Shown in pieces: positions 1 to 6,059 of a stretch of DNA of 13,794 nt. Positions within the stretch are counted from its first letter, which is position 1; each line of letters begins with the position of its first letter. The stretch lies in NCBI GenBank assembly GCA_035500275.1, contig DATJXI010000026.1, positions 1 through 13,794 on the forward strand, given 5' to 3'. The notes beneath the pieces were generated by a model, which saw nothing but the letters and a program-made list of their open reading frames with translations, was not told the DNA's origin and did no database searches. The stretch comes from Roseiarcus sp035500275 (GTDB lineage Bacteria; Pseudomonadota; Alphaproteobacteria; Rhizobiales; Beijerinckiaceae). Position numbers and translations under genes: made by a program.

Positions 1-90
1 TTCGACAGCAAGGGCGACATCAAGGATCCGCGCTACGACATCAACGTCTGGAAGGACGGCAAGTATTCCGCGATGGTCGCCGCCAAGTAA
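1..90 (+). CDS. C-terminal end of a LivJ-type ABC transporter substrate-binding protein (partial)
   Basis: Only the last 29 codons are present, in frame 1 and ending with TAA at 88-90. The tail includes KGDIKDPRYDINVWKDGKY. A closing stretch of the form 'D-x-x-G-D-[IV]-K-D/N-P-x-Y-x-x-x-x-W-K-D-G-K-Y' is characteristic of periplasmic leucine/isoleucine/valine-type binding proteins (Peripla_BP_6), which deliver amino acids, amides or other small carboxylates to a Liv-type ABC importer. Substrate cannot be inferred from the tail. It is followed after 66 bp, on the same strand, by the isocitrate-lyase-family gene, so the two could be co-transcribed and the imported compound may be a carboxylate. 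The rest of the gene lies outside the window. Confidence 0.75.
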   Translation, partial: FDSKGDIKDPRYDINVWKDGKYSAMVAAK

Positions 91-102
91 CGCGAAAACG
101 CT

Positions 103-119
103 GCGGCCATCTCGGCCGC
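103..119 (+). other. Intercistronic GC hairpin
   Basis: GCGGCC (103-108) and GGCCGC (114-119) form a perfect 6-bp stem around a 5-nt loop. The hairpin starts 12 bp after the stop of the binding-protein gene. No T-run follows, so it is more likely an RNA-stabilising or attenuating hairpin between two co-transcribed genes than a full intrinsic terminator. Confidence 0.35.
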
Positions 120-156
120 GGCGCCTGACGCCAAAGCCTTCGCCTGGAGGGGCGGT

Positions 157-1035
157 ATGAGCAAGCCCGACCTCGGTGCGGCCCTTCGCGCCGGCCGGTT
201 CGTCGTCGCGCCCGGCATCCACGACATGATCGCGGCCGTCCTCGCCAACAAGGTGGGCTTCGACTTCGTCTATGCGTCCGGGTTCTGGCTGACCGCCTCG
301 GCCTGCGGGCTGCCCGATGCCGGCATCGCGACCTATACGCAAATGCTCGATCGGGTCTCGACCCTTGCCCGCACGGTCAAGGCCGGCGTCATAGCCGACG
401 CCGACACAGGCTACGGCGGCTTGCTCAACGTGCATCACACAGTGCGCGGCTATGAGGAGGCGGGCGTCGGCGCGATCCAGATCGAGGACCAGGAGTTTCC
501 CAAGAAGTGCGGGCACACGCCGTTCAAGCGCGTCGTGCCGGTCGAGGACATGGCGGACAAGGTGAGGGTCGCCTGCGCGGCGCGGCGCAATCCGGAGGCC
601 ATGCTCGTCATCGCCCGCACCGATGCGCGCCAGCCGGAAGGCTTCGAGGCCGCCGTGAGGCGCGGGATGGCCTATGCCGAGGCCGGCGCCGACATCGTGT
701 TTGTCGAGGCGCTGGAGAGCGAGCCCGAGATGCGCGAAGCTTGCGCGCGCATCAAAAAGCCGATGATGGCCAACATGGCGGACGGCGGGAAGACGCCGAT
801 CAGCTCGGCGGCGGAGCTTGCTGAGATCGGCTATGCGCTCGCGATCTTTCCCTCGACGACCGGCCTTGCCGCCGCCGCCGCGACGCTGAACGCGCTCAGG
901 CTCCTCAAGAAAGAAGGCACGAGCGTCTCCCCGGACCTGCCGCTGTTCGGTTTTAAGGAGTTCCAGTCGCTGATCGGCTTCGAGGAGGTCTGGGCGTTCG
1001 AGCGGCGATGGAAGAAGGGTGAGGCCAGCGACTAA
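157..1035 (+). CDS. Isocitrate lyase/PEP mutase superfamily lyase (oxaloacetate decarboxylase / methylisocitrate lyase-like)
   Basis: The protein has 292 aa, the usual length for the short ICL/PEPM enzymes. Visible motifs are a DADTGYGG metal/phosphate-site motif (residues 81-88), IEDQ (109-112), KKCGH (116-120) and ARTDA (153-157). K-[KR]-C-G-H carries the catalytic cysteine of family members that cleave C-C bonds (isocitrate, methylisocitrate and 2,3-dimethylmalate lyases, oxaloacetate hydrolases). PEP mutases and phosphonopyruvate hydrolases lack it, so a lyase or decarboxylase acting on a 2- or 3-carbon-branched dicarboxylate in the cytoplasm is the best reading. The ATG at 157 is preceded by GGAGGGG (146-152) at good spacing. 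The gene lies just downstream of a LivJ-type binding-protein gene, which fits uptake and breakdown of a carboxylic acid. The exact substrate is not decidable from sequence. Confidence 0.88.
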   Translation: MSKPDLGAALRAGRFVVAPGIHDMIAAVLANKVGFDFVYASGFWLTASACGLPDAGIATYTQMLDRVSTLARTVKAGVIADADTGYGGLLNVHHTVRGYEEAGVGAIQIEDQEFPKKCGHTPFKRVVPVEDMADKVRVACAARRNPEAMLVIARTDARQPEGFEAAVRRGMAYAEAGADIVFVEALESEPEMREACARIKKPMMANMADGGKTPISSAAELAEIGYALAIFPSTTGLAAAAATLNALRLLKKEGTSVSPDLPLFGFKEFQSLIGFEEVWAFERRWKKGEASD

Positions 1036-1284
1036 GCCGCCGCCTGCCCTTCTCTCGGGAGCAGATATTCACCCGCGACCGCCTCGACCGCGAGGTCTGT
1101 GATGCGGCTCACGGCGCGGCGAAAGGAACTCTGCGATAAGGCATCGTTCACTGAGCGTTCAGCGAACGTTCAGCGGCGAAACCTTTACGTGACCTTTACT
1201 GAAGTCGTTTAAGGTTTGCGCGGCTGTCGGGCCGAGCGGTGGGGGCCGCCTTGGCCGCGAACGGGATGGAAATGGGGACGAAGA
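1036..1284. other. Intergenic region with tandem 11-bp repeats
   Basis: No convincing gene is seen in these 249 bases. After the lyase stop there is only a weak stem, CCTCG (1082-1086) with CGAGG (1091-1095), and no T-run. The notable content is the repeat block at 1145-1203, described separately, which precedes the small unknown gene at 1285. Confidence 0.5.
1145..1203 (+). promoter_or_regulatory. Tandem 11-bp direct repeats, probable response-regulator operator/promoter
   Basis: Three consecutive 11-mers are seen: CGTTCACTGAG (1145-1155), CGTTCAGCGAA (1156-1166) and CGTTCAGCGGC (1167-1177). Four bases later come two further 11-mers of a different sequence, CCTTTACGTGA (1182-1192) and CCTTTACTGAA (1193-1203). 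Direct repeats at an 11-bp period place every site on the same face of the helix. This is how OmpR/PhoB-class response regulators bind head-to-tail. The block ends about 80 bp upstream of the 126-aa gene at 1285, so it may be its promoter. The cognate regulator is not in the window and the assignment is inference. Confidence 0.4.
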
Positions 1285-1665
1285 ATGTGTGATCTTTCGA
1301 AGCGAGCAGCCTCGCAAGATGCGCCTGTCCATGTTCCAAAGAGGATCGGCGCCCGACTCGCGTGCGCAAGCGCTCCCGGCCCGGGCGCCCCGCGCTTGAC
1401 CGCCGAGGAGCGGAAGGAGATCGCGGAGATCGTCGGCCTTCTCGCCGAGAAGCCTCGCCGGTTCCGGCTGCAATTCCTCTCCAGCGACGGAGCCCCTGAT
1501 GCGGCCGTCCAGGATGAACGAAGCGTCTGGGCCCTCGATGCGTCGACAGCGGCGGGAATGGCGACGAACACCCCGCTTCCAGCGGGAGCGACGGGGTTTC
1601 GGCTGGTCGATCCCGACGGCCACACGGTATTCGAGCGGCAAACCGCGGAAGCAGTCAGCGCTTGA
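1285..1665 (+). CDS. Hypothetical protein (126 aa), unrecognised
   Basis: I do not recognise this protein. The frame is open from 1216. The ATG at 1285 is preferred because a purine-rich stretch (GGGGACGAAGA) lies immediately upstream and because the extra 23 residues of the longer version are low-complexity Arg/Trp/Gly. From about residue 35 the third codon positions are mostly G/C, as in the neighbouring genes, which argues for real coding. A helical charged segment (TAEERKEIAEIVGLLAEK) is followed by a mixed region ending in GFRLVDPDGHTVFERQ, which could be a beta-hairpin. There is no signal peptide and no membrane segment. The gene sits between a tandem-repeat operator candidate and insertion-sequence debris, so it may be an orphan accessory gene. 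Opposing minus-strand frames here are judged to be shadows. Confidence 0.45.
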   Translation: MCDLSKRAASQDAPVHVPKRIGARLACASAPGPGAPRLTAEERKEIAEIVGLLAEKPRRFRLQFLSSDGAPDAAVQDERSVWALDASTAAGMATNTPLPAGATGFRLVDPDGHTVFERQTAEAVSA

Positions 1666-1825
1666 TCCGCCGGTAAGGATCGACGCGCCGTCTCATCGTG
1701 CGGGCCTCGACATCGCGGTGTCGTGGCCGACGCCGAAGGGCGCGACCGCCGCAAGGGTGGCGATCGCACGGGATGCTGTCTTTCGTGAAGCAATGCGCGA
1801 GGAGGATCAACGCGTCGAAATGCAT
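1666..1825. other. Non-coding or decayed stretch between hypothetical gene and IS remnant
   Basis: Several overlapping open frames exist on both strands, but none has recognisable motifs or a good ribosome-binding site. It may be the decayed remainder of the insertion sequence to its right. No second copy of the IS terminal repeat was found here. Confidence 0.3.
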
Positions 1826-2070
1826 AAGCTGCTGCATGCGCGACAGTTCCCAAGCCGGCGCCCGCCGCGGCGAAACCTGGCCCACACGGCGATCGCGCAA
1901 GCCCTCCCGACCGTCCTCCTCGTAGCGCTCAACCAACCGCTGGAAATGCCGACCCGACATGCCAGCGGCTCGCCCGCCTCCTCCCCCGTCAGCCGCCCCT
2001 TGCAACAGCGCCCCAGCGCCTTTTCGAACTTCAGCGCAAATACCTCCCATAGCACGCTCGTCCGCCGCAT
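1826..2070 (-). pseudogene. Frameshifted, truncated transposase N-terminus (ISNCY-type helix-turn-helix)
   Basis: On the minus strand an ATG at 2070 follows a good GGAGGGGG ribosome-binding site. It opens a frame beginning MRRTSVLWEVFALKFEKALG and running through GRLTGEEAGEPL. One lost base around 1961-1964 moves the frame, and the reading then resumes as GMSGRHFQRLVERYEEDG, followed by GLRDRRVGQVSPRRAP. Restoring one G gives a continuous helix-turn-helix of the form LT-x-EEA-x-x-LGMS-x-R-x-F-x-R-x-x-x-RYEE-x-G. This is the N-terminal DNA-binding region shared by ISNCY-type and related transposases. After about 1826 the similarity stops, and roughly three quarters of a normal-length transposase is absent. 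The family assignment is from memory of the motif, not from a search. Confidence 0.55.
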
Positions 2071-2098
2071 CGCCCCCTCCAGAACGGGAGGCGAACAT

Positions 2099-2140
2099 GG
2101 CGGACAACTCACGCGCTACGAAAGGCGGACAACTGACGCG
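2099..2140. repeat. 17-bp direct repeat pair at IS end
   Basis: GGCGGACAACTCACGCG (2099-2115) and GGCGGACAACTGACGCG (2124-2140) differ at one base and start 25 bp apart. The second copy runs into a 10-bp palindrome, TGACGCGTCA (2134-2143). Paired GCGGACA-type repeats next to a transposase start are typical of transposase-binding ends, so this probably marks the end of the remnant. Confidence 0.55.
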
Positions 2141-2331
2141 TCACTGGCAAGATGAATGGGACCGTTTGACAGCCCTTGGCCTGCGGTGCAGGCTATGAAG
2201 GCGATCGCGTTTCCCTGCCGCGCCTGCTGCTGTGCTCATGAAGCTCGGCGCCGAATAGCCAAGCCCGAAGCGCGAATTCAAAGTCCGACGCAATCAACGC
2301 TGACCGCGTTGTGTCGCAAGGGAGGAAGAAG
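2141..2331 (+). promoter_or_regulatory. Leader region of the plus-strand transporter operon
   Basis: These 191 bases hold no gene. A TTGACA hexamer lies at 2166-2171, but no good -10 sequence follows at 16-18 bp, so a sigma70 promoter is not convincing. An inverted repeat, GCCTGC (2179-2184) and GCAGGC (2188-2193) around GGT, could be an operator or RNA hairpin. A strong ribosome-binding site, GGGAGGAAG (2320-2328), precedes the ATG at 2332. No TTGT-NN-ACAA site like those near the GntR gene is present. Confidence 0.3.
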
Positions 2332-3432
2332 ATGGTCGACTTGCTCTTTCCGGCTGGTTTGCGGTTCTCCAAATCCCGTCGCCGTTTCTTGAAAGGTTCG
2401 GCGGCGGTTGGCGTCATCGGCGCATTTCCCGCCATCATTACAAGGCGGGCCTTGGCGGCCGACAATCCTACGGTCGTCAATTCCATCCGCTCGCTCTCCA
2501 ATCCCTATCACGCCACCTGGAACAAGGGCGGCGCCGCTTTCGCGAAGTCGGTCGGCGCGCACTATGTGACTCTGGTGACCGAAGGCAACAGCGAGAAGGG
2601 AATCGCCGACATCAAGGCGATTCTCGCGAAGACCGGCGGCAATTGCGTCCTCAACGTCGATCCGAACGACAGCCCCGACGCGCGGCCCATCGTCGAGGCC
2701 TGCAAGGACGCCGGCGCCTATGTCGTGACCCAGTGGAACAAGCCCAAGGATTTGCACCCTTGGGATTTCAACCCCAATTATGTCGCCCACATTTCCTTTA
2801 GCGGCGTTCCTTATGGCAAGGCGATGGCGGAAGCGCTCATCAAGGCGATGGGCGGCAAGGGCGGGATTGTCGCCCTCGGAGGCATTGAATCCAATGTCCC
2901 CGCGATCGAACGCAAGGCCGGGCTCATGCAGGCACTGAAGGCCAACCCCGGAGTCGAGCTCCTCGACTTTCAGGTCGCCAACTGGTCGGCGACCGAAGCG
3001 TTGCAAAAGACGAACGCCTGGCTTACTCAGTTCGGCGACAAGATCGGAGGAATCTGGGCCGCCAACGACGACATGGGCCTCGCGGCGGTTGAGGCGCTTA
3101 GGAGCGACGGCCGGGCCGGCAAGGTGCCCGTGACGGGCATCGACGGCATCAAACTCGCGGTCGAGGCGATCCTCAAAGGCGAGATGGCAGGCACGGTCGC
3201 TTGGGATCCCTACTGGCAGGGCGGCATGGGCCTGTCGATCGGCTATCACGCCAAGACGGGCAAGTTCGACCCGGCGAAGGAGCCGAAGGACCACCGCGAA
3301 TTCTACGGCAAGGGTGTCATCATCACGGCCGAGAACGCGAAGACATACTACGAAGACAATATCAAGGCGGAGCCCAAGCTCGACTGGAACGACATCTGGG
3401 GGCGCGTGAACGGCCAGATCCAGTACGACTAA
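2332..3432 (+). CDS. CUT2-type sugar ABC transporter substrate-binding protein, Tat-exported
   Basis: This 366-aa protein belongs to the periplasmic ribose/galactose-type binding family (Peripla_BP_4). It would capture a sugar or sugar alcohol in the periplasm for the permeases and ATPase encoded downstream. The ATG at 2332 is chosen over an upstream in-frame GTG (2311) because GGGAGGAAG sits 3-11 bases before it. The N-terminus carries a textbook twin-arginine motif, SRRRFLK (residues 15-21), then a hydrophobic stretch and a likely cut after RALAA near residue 43. The mature part begins with the family-like segment SIRSLSNPYHATWNKGG. A later IWAANDDMGLAAVEALR (about 244-260) and VPVTGIDGI match the sugar-contact and hinge region of RbsB-like proteins. 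Tat export suggests the protein folds before export. It heads the operon 2332-7019. The ligand is unknown. Confidence 0.88.
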   Translation: MVDLLFPAGLRFSKSRRRFLKGSAAVGVIGAFPAIITRRALAADNPTVVNSIRSLSNPYHATWNKGGAAFAKSVGAHYVTLVTEGNSEKGIADIKAILAKTGGNCVLNVDPNDSPDARPIVEACKDAGAYVVTQWNKPKDLHPWDFNPNYVAHISFSGVPYGKAMAEALIKAMGGKGGIVALGGIESNVPAIERKAGLMQALKANPGVELLDFQVANWSATEALQKTNAWLTQFGDKIGGIWAANDDMGLAAVEALRSDGRAGKVPVTGIDGIKLAVEAILKGEMAGTVAWDPYWQGGMGLSIGYHAKTGKFDPAKEPKDHREFYGKGVIITAENAKTYYEDNIKAEPKLDWNDIWGRVNGQIQYD

Positions 3433-3442
3433 AACCTGACGG

Positions 3443-3473
3443 GATTGCGGGCGCGTTTCTTGCGCCCGCAATC
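3443..3473 (+). other. Strong intercistronic hairpin after the binding-protein gene
   Basis: GATTGCGGGCGC (3443-3454) pairs perfectly over 12 bp with GCGCCCGCAATC (3462-3473) around a 7-nt loop. It begins 10 bp after the binding-protein stop codon and has no following T-run. Such hairpins between binding-protein and permease genes typically protect the upstream message or reduce read-through, so that the binding protein is made in excess. This is inference from position. Confidence 0.6.
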
Positions 3474-4533
3474 GAGAAGCGGACGCGCGGCCGCGTCTCC
3501 GCCGAAGCCGGACGGAATCGCGAAAGGTCATGTCCTGAGCGCATCGCTGAAACTTGCGCCTCGGGCCGTCGCGTCGGCGCAATGGGGTAGATTGAGCTTG
3601 GCGGCCTGGGCGCCGGCGATGGTGCTCGTGCTCTTGTGCCTGATCATCGCCGCCATCAATCGCAACTTTCTCACTTTCGGCAATTTCGTGCGCGTGAGCC
3701 AGGACGCGGCGATCCCGCTTGTCCTCGGCCTGGGTGAAACCTTCATCATCCTGATGGGATCGATCGACCTGTCGGTCGAGGGCGTGCTGACGCTCGCCGC
3801 CGTGATCCTGTCGATGACGGTCCTCAACGGCATGAACGACAACGATTTCGGCGTCTTCGCCGTGCTGCTCGTGCTGGCGGTCGGCGCGCTCGTCGGTTTC
3901 GCGAATGGCCTCGTTCACGTCCACCTCAGGGTGCCGTCCTTCATGGCGACGCTCGGCTCCTGGTTCATCGGCGTCGGCATCGCCAATGCTCTTCTTGGCG
4001 GGATGGCGATCAGGATCAACGATCCCTGGATACGCGGGCTCGCCATCCAGCGGGTGTTTGGCTTCCCTTGGGGCGTCTGGCTCGCCCTCGCTTGCCTGGG
4101 GATCGCATACGTCATCCAGAACCATACGCGGCTCGGCCGCTACATCTACGCCCTCGGCGGCGGCGAGGAGCTTGCGGCGCTTTCCGGCATCTCGGCGCCG
4201 TCGGTGCGCATCGCCGCCTTCACGCTCGCCGGCGTCTTCTACGCCGTCGGAGGCGTGCTGGCGGCTGCGCAGCTTGGCCTCGGCAACGCCCAGATCGGCG
4301 CCGGCCGACTGTTCACGACGGTGACGGCCGTCGTCGTCGGGGGAACGGCCCTTTCAGGCGGAGAGGGCGGCGTATTGCAGACTTTCGTCGGCGTGCTGAT
4401 CGTCTCCGTGCTGTCGAACGGGATGGTGCTCATGGGCGTGCCGCCAAGCGTGCAGATCGGGCTGCAAGGCCTGATGATCATCGGCGCCGTCGCGCTGTCC
4501 ATCGATCGCAAGCGCATGCGGATCGTGAAATGA
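3445..4533 (+). CDS. CUT2-type (RbsC-like) ABC transporter permease, first of the plus-strand operon
   Basis: This is an inner-membrane permease of the BPD_transp_2 family that forms the channel for the sugar delivered by the binding protein encoded at 2332. Around eight to ten hydrophobic segments are visible, starting at LAAWAPAMVLVLLCLIIAAI. Family motifs are GSIDLSVEG (about residues 105-113), GRYIYALGGGEELAALSGI in the cytoplasmic loop that contacts the ATPase, and VVVGGTALSGGEGG. The stop TGA overlaps the ATPase start (ATGA). The start codon is unresolved. The frame opens at a TTG at 3445, but that lies inside the strong hairpin 3443-3473 and has no ribosome-binding site. A TTG at 3592 (313 aa) lies just before the first membrane segment, and an ATG occurs only at 3619. 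The N-terminal 50 residues therefore should not be trusted. Confidence 0.85.
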   Translation: MRARFLRPQSRSGRAAASPPKPDGIAKGHVLSASLKLAPRAVASAQWGRLSLAAWAPAMVLVLLCLIIAAINRNFLTFGNFVRVSQDAAIPLVLGLGETFIILMGSIDLSVEGVLTLAAVILSMTVLNGMNDNDFGVFAVLLVLAVGALVGFANGLVHVHLRVPSFMATLGSWFIGVGIANALLGGMAIRINDPWIRGLAIQRVFGFPWGVWLALACLGIAYVIQNHTRLGRYIYALGGGEELAALSGISAPSVRIAAFTLAGVFYAVGGVLAAAQLGLGNAQIGAGRLFTTVTAVVVGGTALSGGEGGVLQTFVGVLIVSVLSNGMVLMGVPPSVQIGLQGLMIIGAVALSIDRKRMRIVK

Positions 4534-6053
4534 ACGAGAGCGCCGACGCCGCGATCTCGATGATCGGGATCGAGAAGCGGTTTCCCGGCGTCCATGCGCT
4601 CAAGGGCGTTTCGATCGAAATCAGGCGGCGAGAGGTCGTCGGCCTCATCGGCGAGAACGGGGCCGGCAAGTCCACGCTTATGAAAATCCTGAGCGGCGTT
4701 TATCAACCGGACTCCGGCCAGATTTTCATCGCCGGACAAAGGACGCGCATCGACAACGCCGCGGACGCCAACCGCAAGGGGATCGGGATGGTGTTCCAGG
4801 AACAGTCCCTGCTTACCAACCTGACGGTTGGCGAGAATATTTATCTCGGCGCCGAGGCGCAGTTCACCAAATTCGGCCTTGTTCGCTGGCGCGAGCTTTA
4901 CGCGGCCGCCGCTCGGCAGTTGGAAAAGGTGAAGGTCGATGTCGACCCGCGCACGCCTGCGGACGAACTGAGCTTCGTCGCCCGTCAGATGGTTGAGCTC
5001 GCCAAGGCCCTGACCCTCGAGGAGCATGCCGAGGGCCATCTCGTGATTCTGCTCGACGAGCCAACGTCGGTCCTCGAACGTGGGGAGATCGATATCTTGT
5101 TCGCGCGAGTGCGCGCGCTGAAGTCTCGTGCCTCCTTCGTTTTCGTCTCCCACCGTCTGGACGAGGTGCTGCAGCTCGCCGATCGACTCTACGTCATGAA
5201 GGACGGGGAGGTGGTCGCCGAATTGACGTCCGCTGAAGCGGATGTCGCAAAGCTGCACCGGCTGATGGTCGGAAGGACCCTGCATGCGGACTACTACTAC
5301 GAACCCTTGCAGAAGCCCTTTCAGGACCGAGTGGTGCTTGAAGCCAGCGGGCTCGCTTTCGACAAGGCCTACAGGGACGTCAGCTTCACGCTCCATGCCG
5401 GCGAGATTTTGGGGGTCGCGGGCGTCATCGGCTCGGGGCGGGAGGAGCTGACGCGCACGCTCGCGGGTTTTGCTCCGCAAACCGCGGGAACGCTCCGGGT
5501 CGGGGACCGCGAAGTGTCGCTGAAGACGCCAGCCGACGCCGTCGATCACGGCATCGGCTACATTCCGCCCGAACGGCGCGTGGAAGGGCTTGTGCTGTTC
5601 CTGCCGGTTTCCGCCAACATCACTCTGGCCGATTTGGCGAGCCTCACCCATTACGGACTGATCGACGCGAGCGAGGAGCGGCGGCTCGCGAAAGAATGGG
5701 TTTCCCGGCTTCAGGTCCGCACGCCGACCATCCAAACGCTCTGCCTCAACCTCTCGGGCGGCAACCAGCAGAAGGTCGTGCTGGCGAAATGGCTGAACGC
5801 GAAGGCCAGAATTCTCATTCTCGATCATCCCACCCGCGGCCTGGACGTCGGCGCCAAGCAGGAAGTCTACGAGCTCATTCGCGCACTGACCGGGGAAGGC
5901 CTCGCCATCATCCTCACTTCCGACACTTTGGAGGAAACGATCGGAATGAGTCACACCCTCCTCGTCATGCGCGACGGTGTGATCACGCACCGAGCCGCCG
6001 CAAGCCGGGGCGCGAAGCCGCAGCAGATCGACCTGATCGGATACATGGTCTAG
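4530..6053 (+). CDS. CUT2-type (RbsA/MglA-like) double ATPase subunit with degenerate second site
   Basis: This 507-aa cytoplasmic protein has two fused nucleotide-binding domains and powers the plus-strand importer. The ATG overlaps the permease stop. Domain 1 has Walker A GENGAGKST (41-49), Q-loop Q90, a divergent signature LSFVAR (147-152), Walker B LLDEP with E177, and H-switch H208. Between signature and Walker B is a short extra stretch (EEHAEGH). Domain 2 has the Walker A lysine replaced (GVIGSGREE, 298-306), as is normal for this family, and an intact signature LSGGNQQK (408-415). Its Walker B reads ILILDHPTRG, so the glutamate that usually activates water is His433. The composite site built from domain 2 Walker motifs and domain 1 signature is therefore probably non-hydrolytic, leaving one working site. 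The family is certain; the sugar is not. Confidence 0.93.
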   Translation: MNESADAAISMIGIEKRFPGVHALKGVSIEIRRREVVGLIGENGAGKSTLMKILSGVYQPDSGQIFIAGQRTRIDNAADANRKGIGMVFQEQSLLTNLTVGENIYLGAEAQFTKFGLVRWRELYAAAARQLEKVKVDVDPRTPADELSFVARQMVELAKALTLEEHAEGHLVILLDEPTSVLERGEIDILFARVRALKSRASFVFVSHRLDEVLQLADRLYVMKDGEVVAELTSAEADVAKLHRLMVGRTLHADYYYEPLQKPFQDRVVLEASGLAFDKAYRDVSFTLHAGEILGVAGVIGSGREELTRTLAGFAPQTAGTLRVGDREVSLKTPADAVDHGIGYIPPERRVEGLVLFLPVSANITLADLASLTHYGLIDASEERRLAKEWVSRLQVRTPTIQTLCLNLSGGNQQKVVLAKWLNAKARILILDHPTRGLDVGAKQEVYELIRALTGEGLAIILTSDTLEETIGMSHTLLVMRDGVITHRAAASRGAKPQQIDLIGYMV

Positions 6054-6059
6054 CGCCCG

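Larger units (their letters stand above)
1826..2140 (-). mobile_element. Decayed insertion-sequence remnant (ISNCY-like)
   Basis: The segment combines a broken transposase N-terminus on the minus strand (1826-2070) with a 17-bp imperfect direct repeat just upstream of that gene (2099-2115 and 2124-2140). The repeat fits transposase-binding sites at the end of the element. The rest of the transposase, including any catalytic DDE region, is missing, so the element cannot move on its own. The distal boundary is uncertain because protein similarity fades near 1826. It lies directly upstream of the plus-strand transporter operon and could have altered or supplied its promoter. Confidence 0.5.

Noticed and set aside
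1145..1203. 11-mer repeats as a CRISPR or VNTR array
   Set aside because: The units are 11 bp with no spacers and only two or three copies per type, unlike CRISPR. The 11-bp phase upstream of a gene fits an operator better.
1499..2155. 218-aa plus-strand frame through the IS remnant
   Set aside because: It overlaps the hypothetical gene in another frame and runs antisense to the transposase remnant. It is low-complexity, rich in Arg, Pro and Ser, and has no ribosome-binding site.
2166..2200. Sigma70 promoter starting at TTGACA 2166
   Set aside because: No acceptable -10 hexamer occurs 16-18 bp downstream. The nearest AT-rich element is more than 20 bp away.
2307..2320. Possible third GntR operator (TTGTGTCGCAA) upstream of the plus-strand operon
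   Set aside because: The second half-site is not ACAA at the required 2-bp spacing, so it does not match the sites near the regulator.
2278..4125. 615-aa open frame on the minus strand
   Set aside because: It lies opposite the binding-protein and permease genes, has the His/Asp/Arg/Glu-rich composition of antisense GC-rich coding, and shows no known motif. It is judged to be a shadow.
4068..4529. In-frame upstream extension of the plus-strand ATPase
   Set aside because: The extension is Arg-rich and overlaps the permease in another frame. The ATPase family N-terminus begins at the ATG at 4530, which overlaps the permease stop.
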